In this document: piece after piece, positions 1-7,052 of the stretch | How the letters are laid out: each line of letters opens with the position of its first letter | How positions within the stretch are numbered: position 1 is the stretch's first letter | Translations under genes and position numbers: made by a program | The notes under the pieces: model-generated | Seen by the model: only the letters and a program-made list of their open reading frames with translations | The model's database searches: none | Told to the model about the DNA's origin: nothing | Source of the DNA: Micrococcales bacterium UBA7472 | GTDB taxonomy: Bacteria; Actinomycetota; Actinomycetes; Actinomycetales; Microbacteriaceae | Assembly (NCBI GenBank): GCA_002478545.1 | Contig: DLOY01000087.1 | Coordinates: 728-21,143, forward strand | Reading direction: 5' to 3' | Length of the DNA stretch: 20,416 nucleotides

Positions 1-744
1 GATTGTGGGAATAGAGGTCCAACCCCAGCTACGACCTTGTTCGGCAACCAGAAGAACCGGGACTACTGCGAGGACGATTGTTACAGCACCCCACCAGTCA
101 ATCCTTTGAGGTCTTGGGGTGTGTGGGACATGCAGGAATTTGAACACCATGAAAAGCGAGATGGCACCGATTGGAATGTTGATAAGGAACACCCAGCGCC
201 AGCCATCGATCAACAGCAGCTGATCAAACCCAGCGAATGCGCCACCGATGATTGGTCCTAGCAGTGATGATGTGCCAAACACAGCGAGAAACATGCCCTG
301 ATATCGAGCGCGCTCTCTCGGTGGAACAATGTCTGCAACGATCGTCAGAGCTAGCGAGAAGAGACCACCTGCTCCAAGCCCCTGAAGTGCTCGATAGAGA
401 GCTAGTTCAAACATGTTGTTGGCAAGACCGGTGGTAACAGAACCCACCACAAAAATCGAGATTGCTATCAGGAACAGCGGACGACGCCCAAAAATGTCGC
501 CGAGCTTTCCGTAAATTGGTGTGCTAACGGTCGAGGTAATAAGGTACGCCGTGGTTGCCCAGGCCTGCATAGAAAGTCCGCCCAGGTCATCAGCGATGGT
601 TCGCATTGCTGCTCCGACTACGGACTGGTCAAGCGCGGCAAGGAACATGCCGGACATTAGACCAATTAGTACTATCCACACTTCGCGGTGAGACATTTCA
701 CCAGTGCTTTGATTTGCGGCTTCCCGCTTTGGTTTCGAAGCCAA
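1..744 (-). CDS. DHA2-type MFS multidrug exporter, partial (5' part only)
   Basis: This is the first 248 codons of a major facilitator superfamily exporter; the stop lies beyond the left window edge. The translation contains the DHA2 (EmrB/QacA-like) helix-1 signature GMFLAALDQSVV, the motif A loop GKLGDIFGRRP between helices 2 and 3, the motif B-type stretch RALQGLGAGG, and the motif C-like LGPIIGGAF. It should be a proton-driven, 14-helix inner-membrane drug or metabolite exporter; the substrate cannot be told. I chose the TTG at 744 because GGAG lies 5 nt upstream and because actinobacterial homologues usually carry a short cytoplasmic segment before the MSHREVW stretch. The alternative is ATG at 696, which has no well-spaced ribosome-binding site. 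The gene diverges from the carboxypeptidase gene with only 27 bp between the two starts. Confidence 0.88.
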   Translation of the reverse strand, partial: MASKPKREAANQSTGEMSHREVWIVLIGLMSGMFLAALDQSVVGAAMRTIADDLGGLSMQAWATTAYLITSTVSTPIYGKLGDIFGRRPLFLIAISIFVVGSVTTGLANNMFELALYRALQGLGAGGLFSLALTIVADIVPPRERARYQGMFLAVFGTSSLLGPIIGGAFAGFDQLLLIDGWRWVFLINIPIGAISLFMVFKFLHVPHTPRPQRIDWWGAVTIVLAVVPVLLVAEQGRSWGWTSIPTI

Positions 745-759
745 ACCTGCTCCAAGTTT

Positions 760-766
760 TAAGGTA
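760..766. promoter_or_regulatory. Candidate overlapping divergent -10 elements
   Basis: On the plus strand TAAGGT (760-765) sits exactly 6 nt before the GTG at 772, the arrangement expected for a leaderless start. On the minus strand the same bases read TACCTT (766-761), placed to serve the MFS gene starting at 744. Both fit TANNNT. No convincing -35 box is visible for either direction. This is inferred from motif and spacing only. Confidence 0.4.
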
Positions 767-771
767 ATTAG

Positions 772-1602
772 GTGCCTCAGTCTACGCCTCTGTATCGCCG
801 ACCAGCCTTCGTGTTCGGTCCGCCTTTGGTGATGGCTATTGCAGGCGTAACCCTTCTTATACAAGCCGCATTTGGCGCGGGATCACTTGGCGTTGTGAAG
901 CAGAAACTCGAGACACTTGCTGAGGCAGAAACCCCAGCCTTCACAATTCGAGAATCTGATTGGGTTAGAGCCAAGCTAACCGATCCAAACTCGGTCTTCG
1001 TGGTGGTCAATAAACACCGCCAAATCAACCCCAAGAGTTTTGAACCTAATGACCTGGTCAAGGTGCAGAGTTCTAAGACTTTAGATAACTCCAGAAAGCT
1101 CGTGCTTTCTCAGGAGGCCGCCTCAGCACTTGAGGAAATGGCGCAGGGGCTCAGCGCCGCTGGTCAAGGGAAGCTGTTCTTGAACTCCGCTTACCGGTCA
1201 TATGACTATCAGGCAGAACTCTTTATTGGAAAAGTGAAACAGTATGGCAAGGCAGAGGCTCTACTAAAGAGCGCAAGGGCCGGATACTCTGAGCACCAAA
1301 CTGGCCTGGCGGCTGACGTCTCAGTCCCAGAGCAGGGCTGCGCAATCCTGGCATGTTTTGGCAACACCCCAGCCGGTAAGTGGATCCATGAGCACTCCTG
1401 GAAGTACGGATTTATCGTTCGCTATCTGGAGACCACAACTTCCACGACTGGATACGCCTACGAACCGTGGCACCTTAGGTATGTCGGCAAAGAAGTGGCT
1501 CGCTTGTATCACGCTAATGGAATACAGACTCTCGAGGAGTTTTGGGGCCTACCCCCAGCTCCTGACTACTTATCCGCCACTACCGAATCAACTAGCAACT
1601 GA
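772..1602 (+). CDS. Membrane-anchored D-alanyl-D-alanine carboxypeptidase, VanY/M15B family
   Basis: This is a zinc peptidase predicted to trim the terminal D-Ala from peptidoglycan stem peptides on the outer membrane face. The 276 residues begin with a cytoplasmic tail and one hydrophobic anchor (about 12-36), followed by an extracytoplasmic domain. The M15 signature is complete: SAYRSYDYQ (139-147), SEHQTGLAADV with zinc ligands His175 and Asp182, and EPWHLRYVG with catalytic Glu231 and zinc ligand His234. Cys190 and Cys195 could form a disulfide. The GTG start follows a TAAGGT box by 6 nt (leaderless), although AAGG at 761-764 could also act as a weak ribosome-binding site. The 3' end overlaps convergent pgm by 37 bp. 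The family assignment is secure; the exact substrate is inferred. Confidence 0.9.
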   Translation: MPQSTPLYRRPAFVFGPPLVMAIAGVTLLIQAAFGAGSLGVVKQKLETLAEAETPAFTIRESDWVRAKLTDPNSVFVVVNKHRQINPKSFEPNDLVKVQSSKTLDNSRKLVLSQEAASALEEMAQGLSAAGQGKLFLNSAYRSYDYQAELFIGKVKQYGKAEALLKSARAGYSEHQTGLAADVSVPEQGCAILACFGNTPAGKWIHEHSWKYGFIVRYLETTTSTTGYAYEPWHLRYVGKEVARLYHANGIQTLEEFWGLPPAPDYLSATTESTSN

Positions 1603-3179
1603 GCTTCACTCAAAACCTGATCTAGGTGCTCATCACCTTTGAAGGACTCACCGTAGATTTTGTAGACATTCTCGGTGCCTGAAGGTCGAGCGGCAAACCA
1701 GGCTGATTCGGTCGAGACCTTTATGCCTCCAAGAGCACCACCACTGCTGGCCTTAGCCTCAATGCTTTTGATGCTCTCTCCTGCCAACTTCGTGGCAGAG
1801 ACATCCGCCTCAGTCAACTTAGAAAGTCTGGCCTTCTGCTCGAGTGAAGCTGGCGCGTCTACCCTCTTGTAGCTCGGAGCACCAAACTCTTGAGTCAGTC
1901 GAAGGTAGTGCTCTGATGGAGACTTGCCGGTCTTAGCCTGAATCTCGGCAGCTAGAAGACACAGAATCAAACCATCCTTATCGGTCGACCATGCCTGTCC
2001 ATTCCTTCTAAGGAATGATCCACCGGCGGATTCTTCGCCACCGAAACCCAAGGTGCCGTTTGATAGGCCTGGAACAAACCACTTGAATCCCACAGGCACT
2101 TCAAGCAGTTCTCGACCCAAGCGATTCACGACGCGGTTGATCATTGATGACGAAACCATCGTCTTTCCAACCGCTGCAGAGCTTGACCACTGGGGGCGGT
2201 TCTGGAACAGGTAGTCGATCGCTACGGCAAGGAAGTGATTTGGATTCATCAGGCCGTGGTCGCGGGTCACGATGCCGTGTCTGTCTGCGTCAGCATCATT
2301 ACCAGTTGAGATGTCGTATCGAGTCCGATTTTGAATCAGCGAGGTCATCGAGTGTTGGGAGGAGCAGTCCATTCTGATCTTGCCATCCCAGTCGAGCGTC
2401 ATAAATCCAAACTGAAAATCCACTTCGGGGTTTACCACTGTCAGGTTCAGCTTGTAACGATCTGCGATCTCGCCCCAGTAGTGAACTGATGCTCCACCCA
2501 TTGGGTCTGCGCCAATCGATACCGAGCTGGAAGCGATAGCCACCATGTCTAAGACGTCGTCTAGTTGGGAGATGTAATGCTCGCGATAGTCAAACGGCTT
2601 TGATTTTGCAGCGGCTCGCTTGACCTCCTTGAGTGAGTTTGCAATGAGCTCATTTGCGCGCTTTGCGATTACGGAGGTTGCATCCGAATCTGCAGGACCA
2701 CCGTGTGGCGGGTTGTATTTGATACCACCATCAGCGGGTGGGTTGTGGCTCGGAGTTATTACGATTCCATCGGCCAAGGAGGTTGTGCCCCTGTTGTGAT
2801 CGATTATCGCCACAGAGACAGCTGGGGTTGGCGTGTAGCCACCATTGGCATCCACCAATGCCTCAACTTCGTTGCCGGCCAGTACCTCGAGCACGCTTTG
2901 CTGGGCCGGCTCGCTAAGTGCGTGAGTATCGCGACCTACATAGATTGGTCCAGTGATTCCCTGGGACTTTCGGTACTCAACAATTGCTTGAGTAATTGCA
3001 AGTATGTGCTGCTCGTTGAATGAGATTGAATCAGCACTACCTCGATGTCCAGAGGTTCCAAAGCTAACTTTTTGCTCTGGCACTGATACGTCTGGCACCA
3101 GGTCAAAGTAGTTGGATACCAATTTGGAGACGTCAATTAGGTCTTGGGCTTGAGCTGGCTGTCCGGCACGTGGATGCAT
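1566..3179 (-). CDS. pgm: Phosphoglucomutase (alpha-D-glucose phosphate-specific)
   Basis: It interconverts glucose 1-phosphate and glucose 6-phosphate, feeding nucleotide sugars, glycogen and cell-wall sugar synthesis. The protein matches the E. coli Pgm type along its whole length (about 537 residues against 546). It opens with RAGQPAQ and KVSFGTSGHRG, has the phosphoserine loop TPSHNPP (Ser145, counting from the first ATG), the metal loop NDADADRHG, the sugar-specificity loop GGEESAGGSF and the phosphate-binding loop RPSGTENVYKIY. Two adjacent ATGs are possible (3182 and 3179). I prefer 3179 because AAGGGG then lies 6 nt upstream rather than 3. The upstream membrane-protein stop overlaps this start, so the two are probably translationally coupled. 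The 3' end overlaps the convergent carboxypeptidase gene. Confidence 0.96.
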   Translation of the reverse strand: MHPRAGQPAQAQDLIDVSKLVSNYFDLVPDVSVPEQKVSFGTSGHRGSADSISFNEQHILAITQAIVEYRKSQGITGPIYVGRDTHALSEPAQQSVLEVLAGNEVEALVDANGGYTPTPAVSVAIIDHNRGTTSLADGIVITPSHNPPADGGIKYNPPHGGPADSDATSVIAKRANELIANSLKEVKRAAAKSKPFDYREHYISQLDDVLDMVAIASSSVSIGADPMGGASVHYWGEIADRYKLNLTVVNPEVDFQFGFMTLDWDGKIRMDCSSQHSMTSLIQNRTRYDISTGNDADADRHGIVTRDHGLMNPNHFLAVAIDYLFQNRPQWSSSAAVGKTMVSSSMINRVVNRLGRELLEVPVGFKWFVPGLSNGTLGFGGEESAGGSFLRRNGQAWSTDKDGLILCLLAAEIQAKTGKSPSEHYLRLTQEFGAPSYKRVDAPASLEQKARLSKLTEADVSATKLAGESIKSIEAKASSGGALGGIKVSTESAWFAARPSGTENVYKIYGESFKGDEHLDQVLSEAQLLVDSVVADK

Positions 3180-3574
3180 CATTTACCCCTTGCGATTTGT
3201 ATAAGAAAAACTGCGTAACCAAACGAAAAACCAAATCCAACCAAGGCGTACAAAATTGTGAACCAGGTGAAGGTTGCGGGAATCAACAGAGTCAGCACTC
3301 CGAGGGTAAACGCGCCCACCAGCATTACTCTCGCCGCCCACAAAACTGCCTGATCAGTTCCGACTCTTGAAGTGACCAACATGTTGCCGGTTAGCGCGAC
3401 GAGAGTTACCGCGATCATTCGAAGCGACCAGCTGAGTTCATTAGAGGTAGGCAAAGCCAGCAGTTGCCCGAACAGCTCTGGTGCGAATAACAGCGCGAGC
3501 GCACTCAGTCCAAAGGTGATGCCCCCTAGGAGCAACACCGTCCTGAGCTTTTCAATGCCAGAACTATTGGACAT
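3179..3574 (-). CDS. Small four-helix integral membrane protein of unknown function
   Basis: The 131-residue protein is almost entirely hydrophobic, with four predicted membrane helices near 11-36, 49-67, 76-97 and 102-127 and short charged ends. I recognise no catalytic or transport motif. Its stop codon overlaps the pgm start, so it is the first gene of a two-gene operon; whether it relates to sugar phosphate metabolism is unknown. The ATG has no ribosome-binding site but is preceded by TACCAT at exactly 6 nt, so it is probably leaderless. It diverges from pheA across 51 bp. It is real by coding length, coupling and promoter placement. Confidence 0.8.
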   Translation of the reverse strand: MSNSSGIEKLRTVLLLGGITFGLSALALLFAPELFGQLLALPTSNELSWSLRMIAVTLVALTGNMLVTSRVGTDQAVLWAARVMLVGAFTLGVLTLLIPATFTWFTILYALVGFGFSFGYAVFLIQIARGK

Positions 3575-3580
3575 AACAGC

Positions 3581-3586
3581 ATGGTA
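3581..3586 (-). promoter_or_regulatory. -10 box for a leaderless membrane protein-pgm operon
   Basis: The minus strand reads TACCAT here, followed by GCTGTT and the ATG at 3574. The TANNNT-N6-ATG spacing puts the transcription start at or next to the A of the start codon. No good -35 is seen. Confidence 0.5.
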
Positions 3587-3613
3587 TTGCTTTTGCTCGC
3601 TGTGCGCCTCCCC

Positions 3614-3619
3614 TAATCT
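3614..3619 (+). promoter_or_regulatory. -10 box for leaderless pheA
   Basis: TAATCT is followed by 6 nt and then the pheA ATG at 3626. A weak -35 candidate, TTTTGC at 3591-3596, is 17 nt upstream. No Shine-Dalgarno sequence is present before pheA, which supports leaderless translation. Confidence 0.55.
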
Positions 3620-3625
3620 TTACCT

Positions 3626-4546
3626 ATGTCTAAGGCAATTCGCATCGCTTACCTAGGTCCTGCCGGTACCTTCACTGAAATGGCTGCTCGGCAAATCCCT
3701 GGAGCTAGCAGCGCTGAGTTTTTGCCAACGGCATCAGTCCCGGATGCGCTTGACATGGTTTTGACCTCAGCCGCTGATCGTGCGGTCGTGCCGATTGAAA
3801 ACTCAATCGAAGGTGGGGTCTCGGCAACCTCTGACGCGTTAGCCCAAATGCCAGGTGTTCAGATTTATGGAGAGTACCTCGTTCCAGTCCAGTTTCACCT
3901 GATGGCAAAGCCCGGAACATCGATCAATCAGGTTAGAGATGTACTGACTCATCCGGTTGCTTACGCGCAGTGCCGCAACTGGCTCGCCAAAAACCTAGAC
4001 CAGCACAGCCACATCCCAGCCTCCTCAACCGCATCAGCTGCCAAGAGCTTGGCCGAGGGATTTTCGGTCGATGCCGTGATTGCCGCTGAAGCCGCAGCAG
4101 GACTGTACGGTTTGGAGATTTTGGTTTCCGACATTGGTGAGAACAAGCACGCTCAGACCAGATTTGTTGAGTTGGGACTCAGTGGTAAGCCGGCTCCAAA
4201 GACTGGCTCTGACAAGACCAGCGTGATTGTTGAGCTACCAGACGACAGACCAGGTGGACTGCTGGAGATGCTTGAACAATTTGCTGCTCGAGGGGTAAAC
4301 CTTTCTCGCATCGAATCAAGACCAGTTGGCGACCGCTTTGGTCGCTACCGATTCAACATTGACGCTCAGGGCCACATTGAGGATGAGGCAATTGCTGAAG
4401 CTCTGATGGGCCTTCACCGCTTCAGCCCAAGCCTGATCTTCTTGGGGTCGTATCCACGAGCTGACAAGAGTGAATCAAAGCACGAGGGCAACAACACAAA
4501 CTCTGCTTACGAGCAGGCTAAGAGCTGGTTGGACTCGATTCGATAG
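3626..4546 (+). CDS. pheA: Prephenate dehydratase
   Basis: It converts prephenate to phenylpyruvate, the committed step to phenylalanine. The 306 residues hold an N-terminal dehydratase domain, with YLGPAGTF (9-16), the conserved IENSIEGGV (57-65) and the catalytic-region TRF at 178-180, and a C-terminal ACT domain for phenylalanine feedback, with PGGLLEML (209-216) and the ESRP motif (230-233). There is no chorismate mutase fusion, as is usual in actinobacteria. A polar tail of about 30 residues follows the ACT domain. The gene is leaderless (TAATCT-N6-ATG). Its last 29 bp overlap the 3' end of the convergent sensor kinase gene. Confidence 0.96.
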   Translation: MSKAIRIAYLGPAGTFTEMAARQIPGASSAEFLPTASVPDALDMVLTSAADRAVVPIENSIEGGVSATSDALAQMPGVQIYGEYLVPVQFHLMAKPGTSINQVRDVLTHPVAYAQCRNWLAKNLDQHSHIPASSTASAAKSLAEGFSVDAVIAAEAAAGLYGLEILVSDIGENKHAQTRFVELGLSGKPAPKTGSDKTSVIVELPDDRPGGLLEMLEQFAARGVNLSRIESRPVGDRFGRYRFNIDAQGHIEDEAIAEALMGLHRFSPSLIFLGSYPRADKSESKHEGNNTNSAYEQAKSWLDSIR

Positions 4547-6290
4547 TCCGATAGGGGATTGTCGCAGCGACCAAGACCCCACCTTTCACATTCTTGATGC
4601 TCCAGTTTGAAGAAAGCTCATTCAGAAGATCTGAACCCAGACCCTCAGTAGCCTGAGTTACCTTCGCCCCGTTGTTTCGGGCTTTGATTTGAAGGTTGTT
4701 TCCTTGCAAGGAGATCTCAAAGTGAATCTCAGAGGCTTTGCCATGGCGAAAAGCGTTGCCGACAATTTCCTTGACTAGTTCAATCGTGCAGATTTTTGCA
4801 CTGTCATCAACTCGTTCAAGCGCATCGCCATCGCGCTCAATGGTTACTGAGCAAACACCATCCCACGTCGTGATCAAATCTGCGAATTCCTGATCGAGGG
4901 ATTGGCGTCTGACCAACCCTTGCTCGAGTGCGGATTTCGCCTTTTTGATATCAGCTGCCACCAATGGCAATACCTCTTGCAGATCCCGGTTCTTCAGCTT
5001 TAGGCGGGAGTGAGCCACCGTTAGAGCACCCTGAACCGTGCCGTGAATCACGAAGGACCAATTACGTTTTGCAATCCAAACGGCTTGCTCCACCAGCGCT
5101 ATCTCTCGGGCTAACTCATCATTCAGATCCTTGAGCCTTTGAAGCCCACGCTCCTGGCTTGTCACATAGCTGGCTCTAATTGCAAGAGCAAAGCTAACGA
5201 AAATCACAAGTCCGGCACCAGAGCGTCTCAGACCAACTGCTCCGGGGTAAACCTCAGCCACGCTAAATAGGTAAATCCAGGTGGGGAGTAGTGAAATACC
5301 CGTGAGTGCGAGGATTATTAGGAGCCCCAGGGAAAAGGACGGCTCATAATCCTTTGGTATGGCTGACCGAATTAGTCCACCCAGCGGAAGCATGGAGAAA
5401 CTGAACAATAGGAGGCTTAACGTAAACTCCGCACCACCCAATGCATTAGCGGTTGTGATCAAATTCAAGTTGGCGAAGAGAAAAACAAGGCTGGGTCGAA
5501 AACTTCTCCAGAGCGGAAGATTGCTTGGCCAAATCGAGAGTCTCGATAGTTTGGGAGTTACCTCCTTACTGTCAGCCAAGCCCTCAAATCGATTCCAGAT
5601 CTCTTTACTCAACGGCCTGACTTCGTGCTCTACGAGTCTTCTCAGTGTTTCTGCGCTTTTGGCTACATCGGTTTTTCCAAGCAGTCTTTGAACTTCGTCG
5701 AGCTTTTGAAGCAGGGCGTCCTGTGCCCGCTTTCTGAGCTGCTGTTCAGCTTGATGTGCGGTCTCTGCTGCGAGTTCACGCCGCTGTAACAGCTTCGCCC
5801 GAACCAGCTCTATCTCCCTCGCGCTGTTGACAAAAATCGCCTGAGCCGTGAGCACATATGCCACGACCATGGCGACTAGGACACCGACGGTGAAATCACC
5901 GGGCAGCCTTCTGGTGTCAATTGCATCTGATATCTGAGCCAATTCAACGAGACTTGCCTCCAGGGCAAGTCCTCTAATGAGTTGCGCGCCACCCACTAAC
6001 ACCAAGATTTTCCCAGTGCTGCCGTAGAGGGTCGGACTTAGTTTTGAAAGTACCCAGTAGCCCGAAATGTAGGCGACAAAGAAGACGAGTTCTGCAATCA
6101 GCAGTGAAGGAGCCAACTCAAGAAACTGAATTCCCAGTCGTGCTTCCTCGTAAGCAACCCCAGAAAGCAGGTGGATTAGGGGAAGCCAAATGAAGAACTT
6201 CCAGCTGAGCATATTTACGGCAGCTAGTTGGTTCCATGACGAGCTCATGCCTCTAATAAAGGAAGACAGTTGCGCGGAGAGGAATTTCAC
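4518..6290 (-). CDS. Membrane sensor histidine kinase (NarL-type partner) with two membrane blocks
   Basis: This is the sensor of a two-component pair with the overlapping response regulator. In its 590 residues the order is a first membrane block (about 28-153), a charged coiled coil (about 155-205), a second membrane block (about 265-375), another coiled coil (376-405), a dimerisation helix with the probable phosphoacceptor His416 in IHGTVQGAL, and a C-terminal ATPase domain with the N-box ELVKEIVGNAFRHG (Glu508, Asn512) and the glycine motif GLGSDLL. In the usual D-box position the sequence reads RNNG rather than DxG, a variant I have seen in related actinobacterial kinases. There is no clear extracellular sensor domain, so the signal may be sensed in the membrane. 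The GTG start overlaps the regulator stop as GTGA, implying translational coupling. The signal is unknown. Confidence 0.85.
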   Translation of the reverse strand: MKFLSAQLSSFIRGMSSSWNQLAAVNMLSWKFFIWLPLIHLLSGVAYEEARLGIQFLELAPSLLIAELVFFVAYISGYWVLSKLSPTLYGSTGKILVLVGGAQLIRGLALEASLVELAQISDAIDTRRLPGDFTVGVLVAMVVAYVLTAQAIFVNSAREIELVRAKLLQRRELAAETAHQAEQQLRKRAQDALLQKLDEVQRLLGKTDVAKSAETLRRLVEHEVRPLSKEIWNRFEGLADSKEVTPKLSRLSIWPSNLPLWRSFRPSLVFLFANLNLITTANALGGAEFTLSLLLFSFSMLPLGGLIRSAIPKDYEPSFSLGLLIILALTGISLLPTWIYLFSVAEVYPGAVGLRRSGAGLVIFVSFALAIRASYVTSQERGLQRLKDLNDELAREIALVEQAVWIAKRNWSFVIHGTVQGALTVAHSRLKLKNRDLQEVLPLVAADIKKAKSALEQGLVRRQSLDQEFADLITTWDGVCSVTIERDGDALERVDDSAKICTIELVKEIVGNAFRHGKASEIHFEISLQGNNLQIKARNNGAKVTQATEGLGSDLLNELSSNWSIKNVKGGVLVAATIPYRTIESSPTSS

Positions 6291-6928
6291 TTGGGCAAAC
6301 CGGATGCCTTGATGTATTCCAAAGCGGCTTTGACCCTACGTTCCGAACCCCCCTGCTCATCAATTCCCAGAGCGCGATAGGCCCGCACCAAAAGTAGTCT
6401 TACGGCGCGAACTGTAGTGCCGCGCAGTTGGGCAATCTCCTCGTTCGACTTCCCGGCCGCCAAGAGCCTGATTGTCTCGAGTTGTGAGTTACTCAGTTTG
6501 CGCAGATTGTGCCCGCTGGAAAGATCGTCCCTAAGATGTCTGGCTCTACCCCTGGCTGTTTCTTCAATGGCTCGGAGTAATACCTCTGGGTCCGTGATGC
6601 GATCCTTGTGCAGGTATGCACTTCCGGCGGGCAAATGCTTGGCCGACTTGCCAGCGAGCCTTGGCTCTGAAACATTGGTGAGGAAGGCGATAGAAACAGC
6701 TGGTGACTGGAATTTGATCGCACTCGCAACATCAATCCCATCAGGTCCCGAACCTAGGTCGACATCCATCAACACCAGGTCTGGATCAAAACTCTTGGCT
6801 AGCTTGGTTGCCTCAGCCCCTTTGTTGGCAACCGCTACTTCGTGACCGGCCGCTTCGAGTGTTTGTCGCAGCAGTGCGGAGATAAGTGGCTCATCATCAA
6901 CCACTAGAACTTTTAGTCGGTATTCCAC
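6287..6928 (-). CDS. Response regulator, REC-LuxR/NarL type
   Basis: This is the DNA-binding output protein of the two-component pair. The receiver domain starts with LKVLVVDDEP (acidic pair Asp11, Asp12), has the phosphorylation site Asp55 in LVLMDVDLG, Thr84 and the conserved Lys108. The C-terminal LuxR-type helix-turn-helix is LSNSQLETIRLLAAGKSNEE onward (about 145-190). I chose GTG at 6928 (213 residues) because the receiver fold begins immediately after it and a CATGCT box lies 6 nt upstream. The longer reading frame back to 7033 adds 35 residues unlike a receiver domain and crowds the divergent serS promoter. It is transcribed with the kinase and is probably autoregulated (see the inverted repeat upstream). 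Confidence 0.88.
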   Translation of the reverse strand: MEYRLKVLVVDDEPLISALLRQTLEAAGHEVAVANKGAEATKLAKSFDPDLVLMDVDLGSGPDGIDVASAIKFQSPAVSIAFLTNVSEPRLAGKSAKHLPAGSAYLHKDRITDPEVLLRAIEETARGRARHLRDDLSSGHNLRKLSNSQLETIRLLAAGKSNEEIAQLRGTTVRAVRLLLVRAYRALGIDEQGGSERRVKAALEYIKASGLPK

Positions 6929-6968
6929 AGCTAAAGCATGCCACCGAGCCCTAGGAATCCAACCCGGC

Positions 6969-6990
6969 AGTGTTCCGTGGAGGGAACATT
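6969..6990. promoter_or_regulatory. Inverted repeat TGTTCC-N6-GGAACA, candidate operator
   Basis: Perfect 6-bp arms at 6971-6976 and 6983-6988 flank a 6-bp spacer; an outer A-T pair and a G-T wobble extend it. It lies about 40 bp upstream of the response regulator GTG and about 63 bp before serS. The symmetry and size suit a dimeric LuxR/NarL regulator, so autoregulation is a reasonable inference. Confidence 0.45.
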
Positions 6991-7039
6991 CAAAAGGTCG
7001 GGTAATCCACAGCTGCAGAGCCATCAAAGCCAATAAAGG

Positions 7040-7045
7040 TAGGCT
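7040..7045 (+). promoter_or_regulatory. -10 box for leaderless serS
   Basis: TAGGCT is followed by 7 nt and then the serS GTG at 7053. There is no ribosome-binding site in the intervening bases. No clear -35 is visible. Confidence 0.5.
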
Positions 7046-7052
7046 TTAGAGC

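Noticed and set aside
37..437. Two short plus-strand reading frames at the left edge
   Set aside because: They are antisense to the MFS exporter, whose protein motifs are unambiguous on the minus strand.
6417..6845. Plus-strand reading frame of 142 codons inside the response regulator
   Set aside because: Antisense to a gene with clear receiver and HTH motifs; no recognisable protein features.
6929..7033. Extra 35 N-terminal residues of the response regulator
   Set aside because: They precede a complete receiver domain, have no family similarity I can see and would remove most of the divergent intergenic region.
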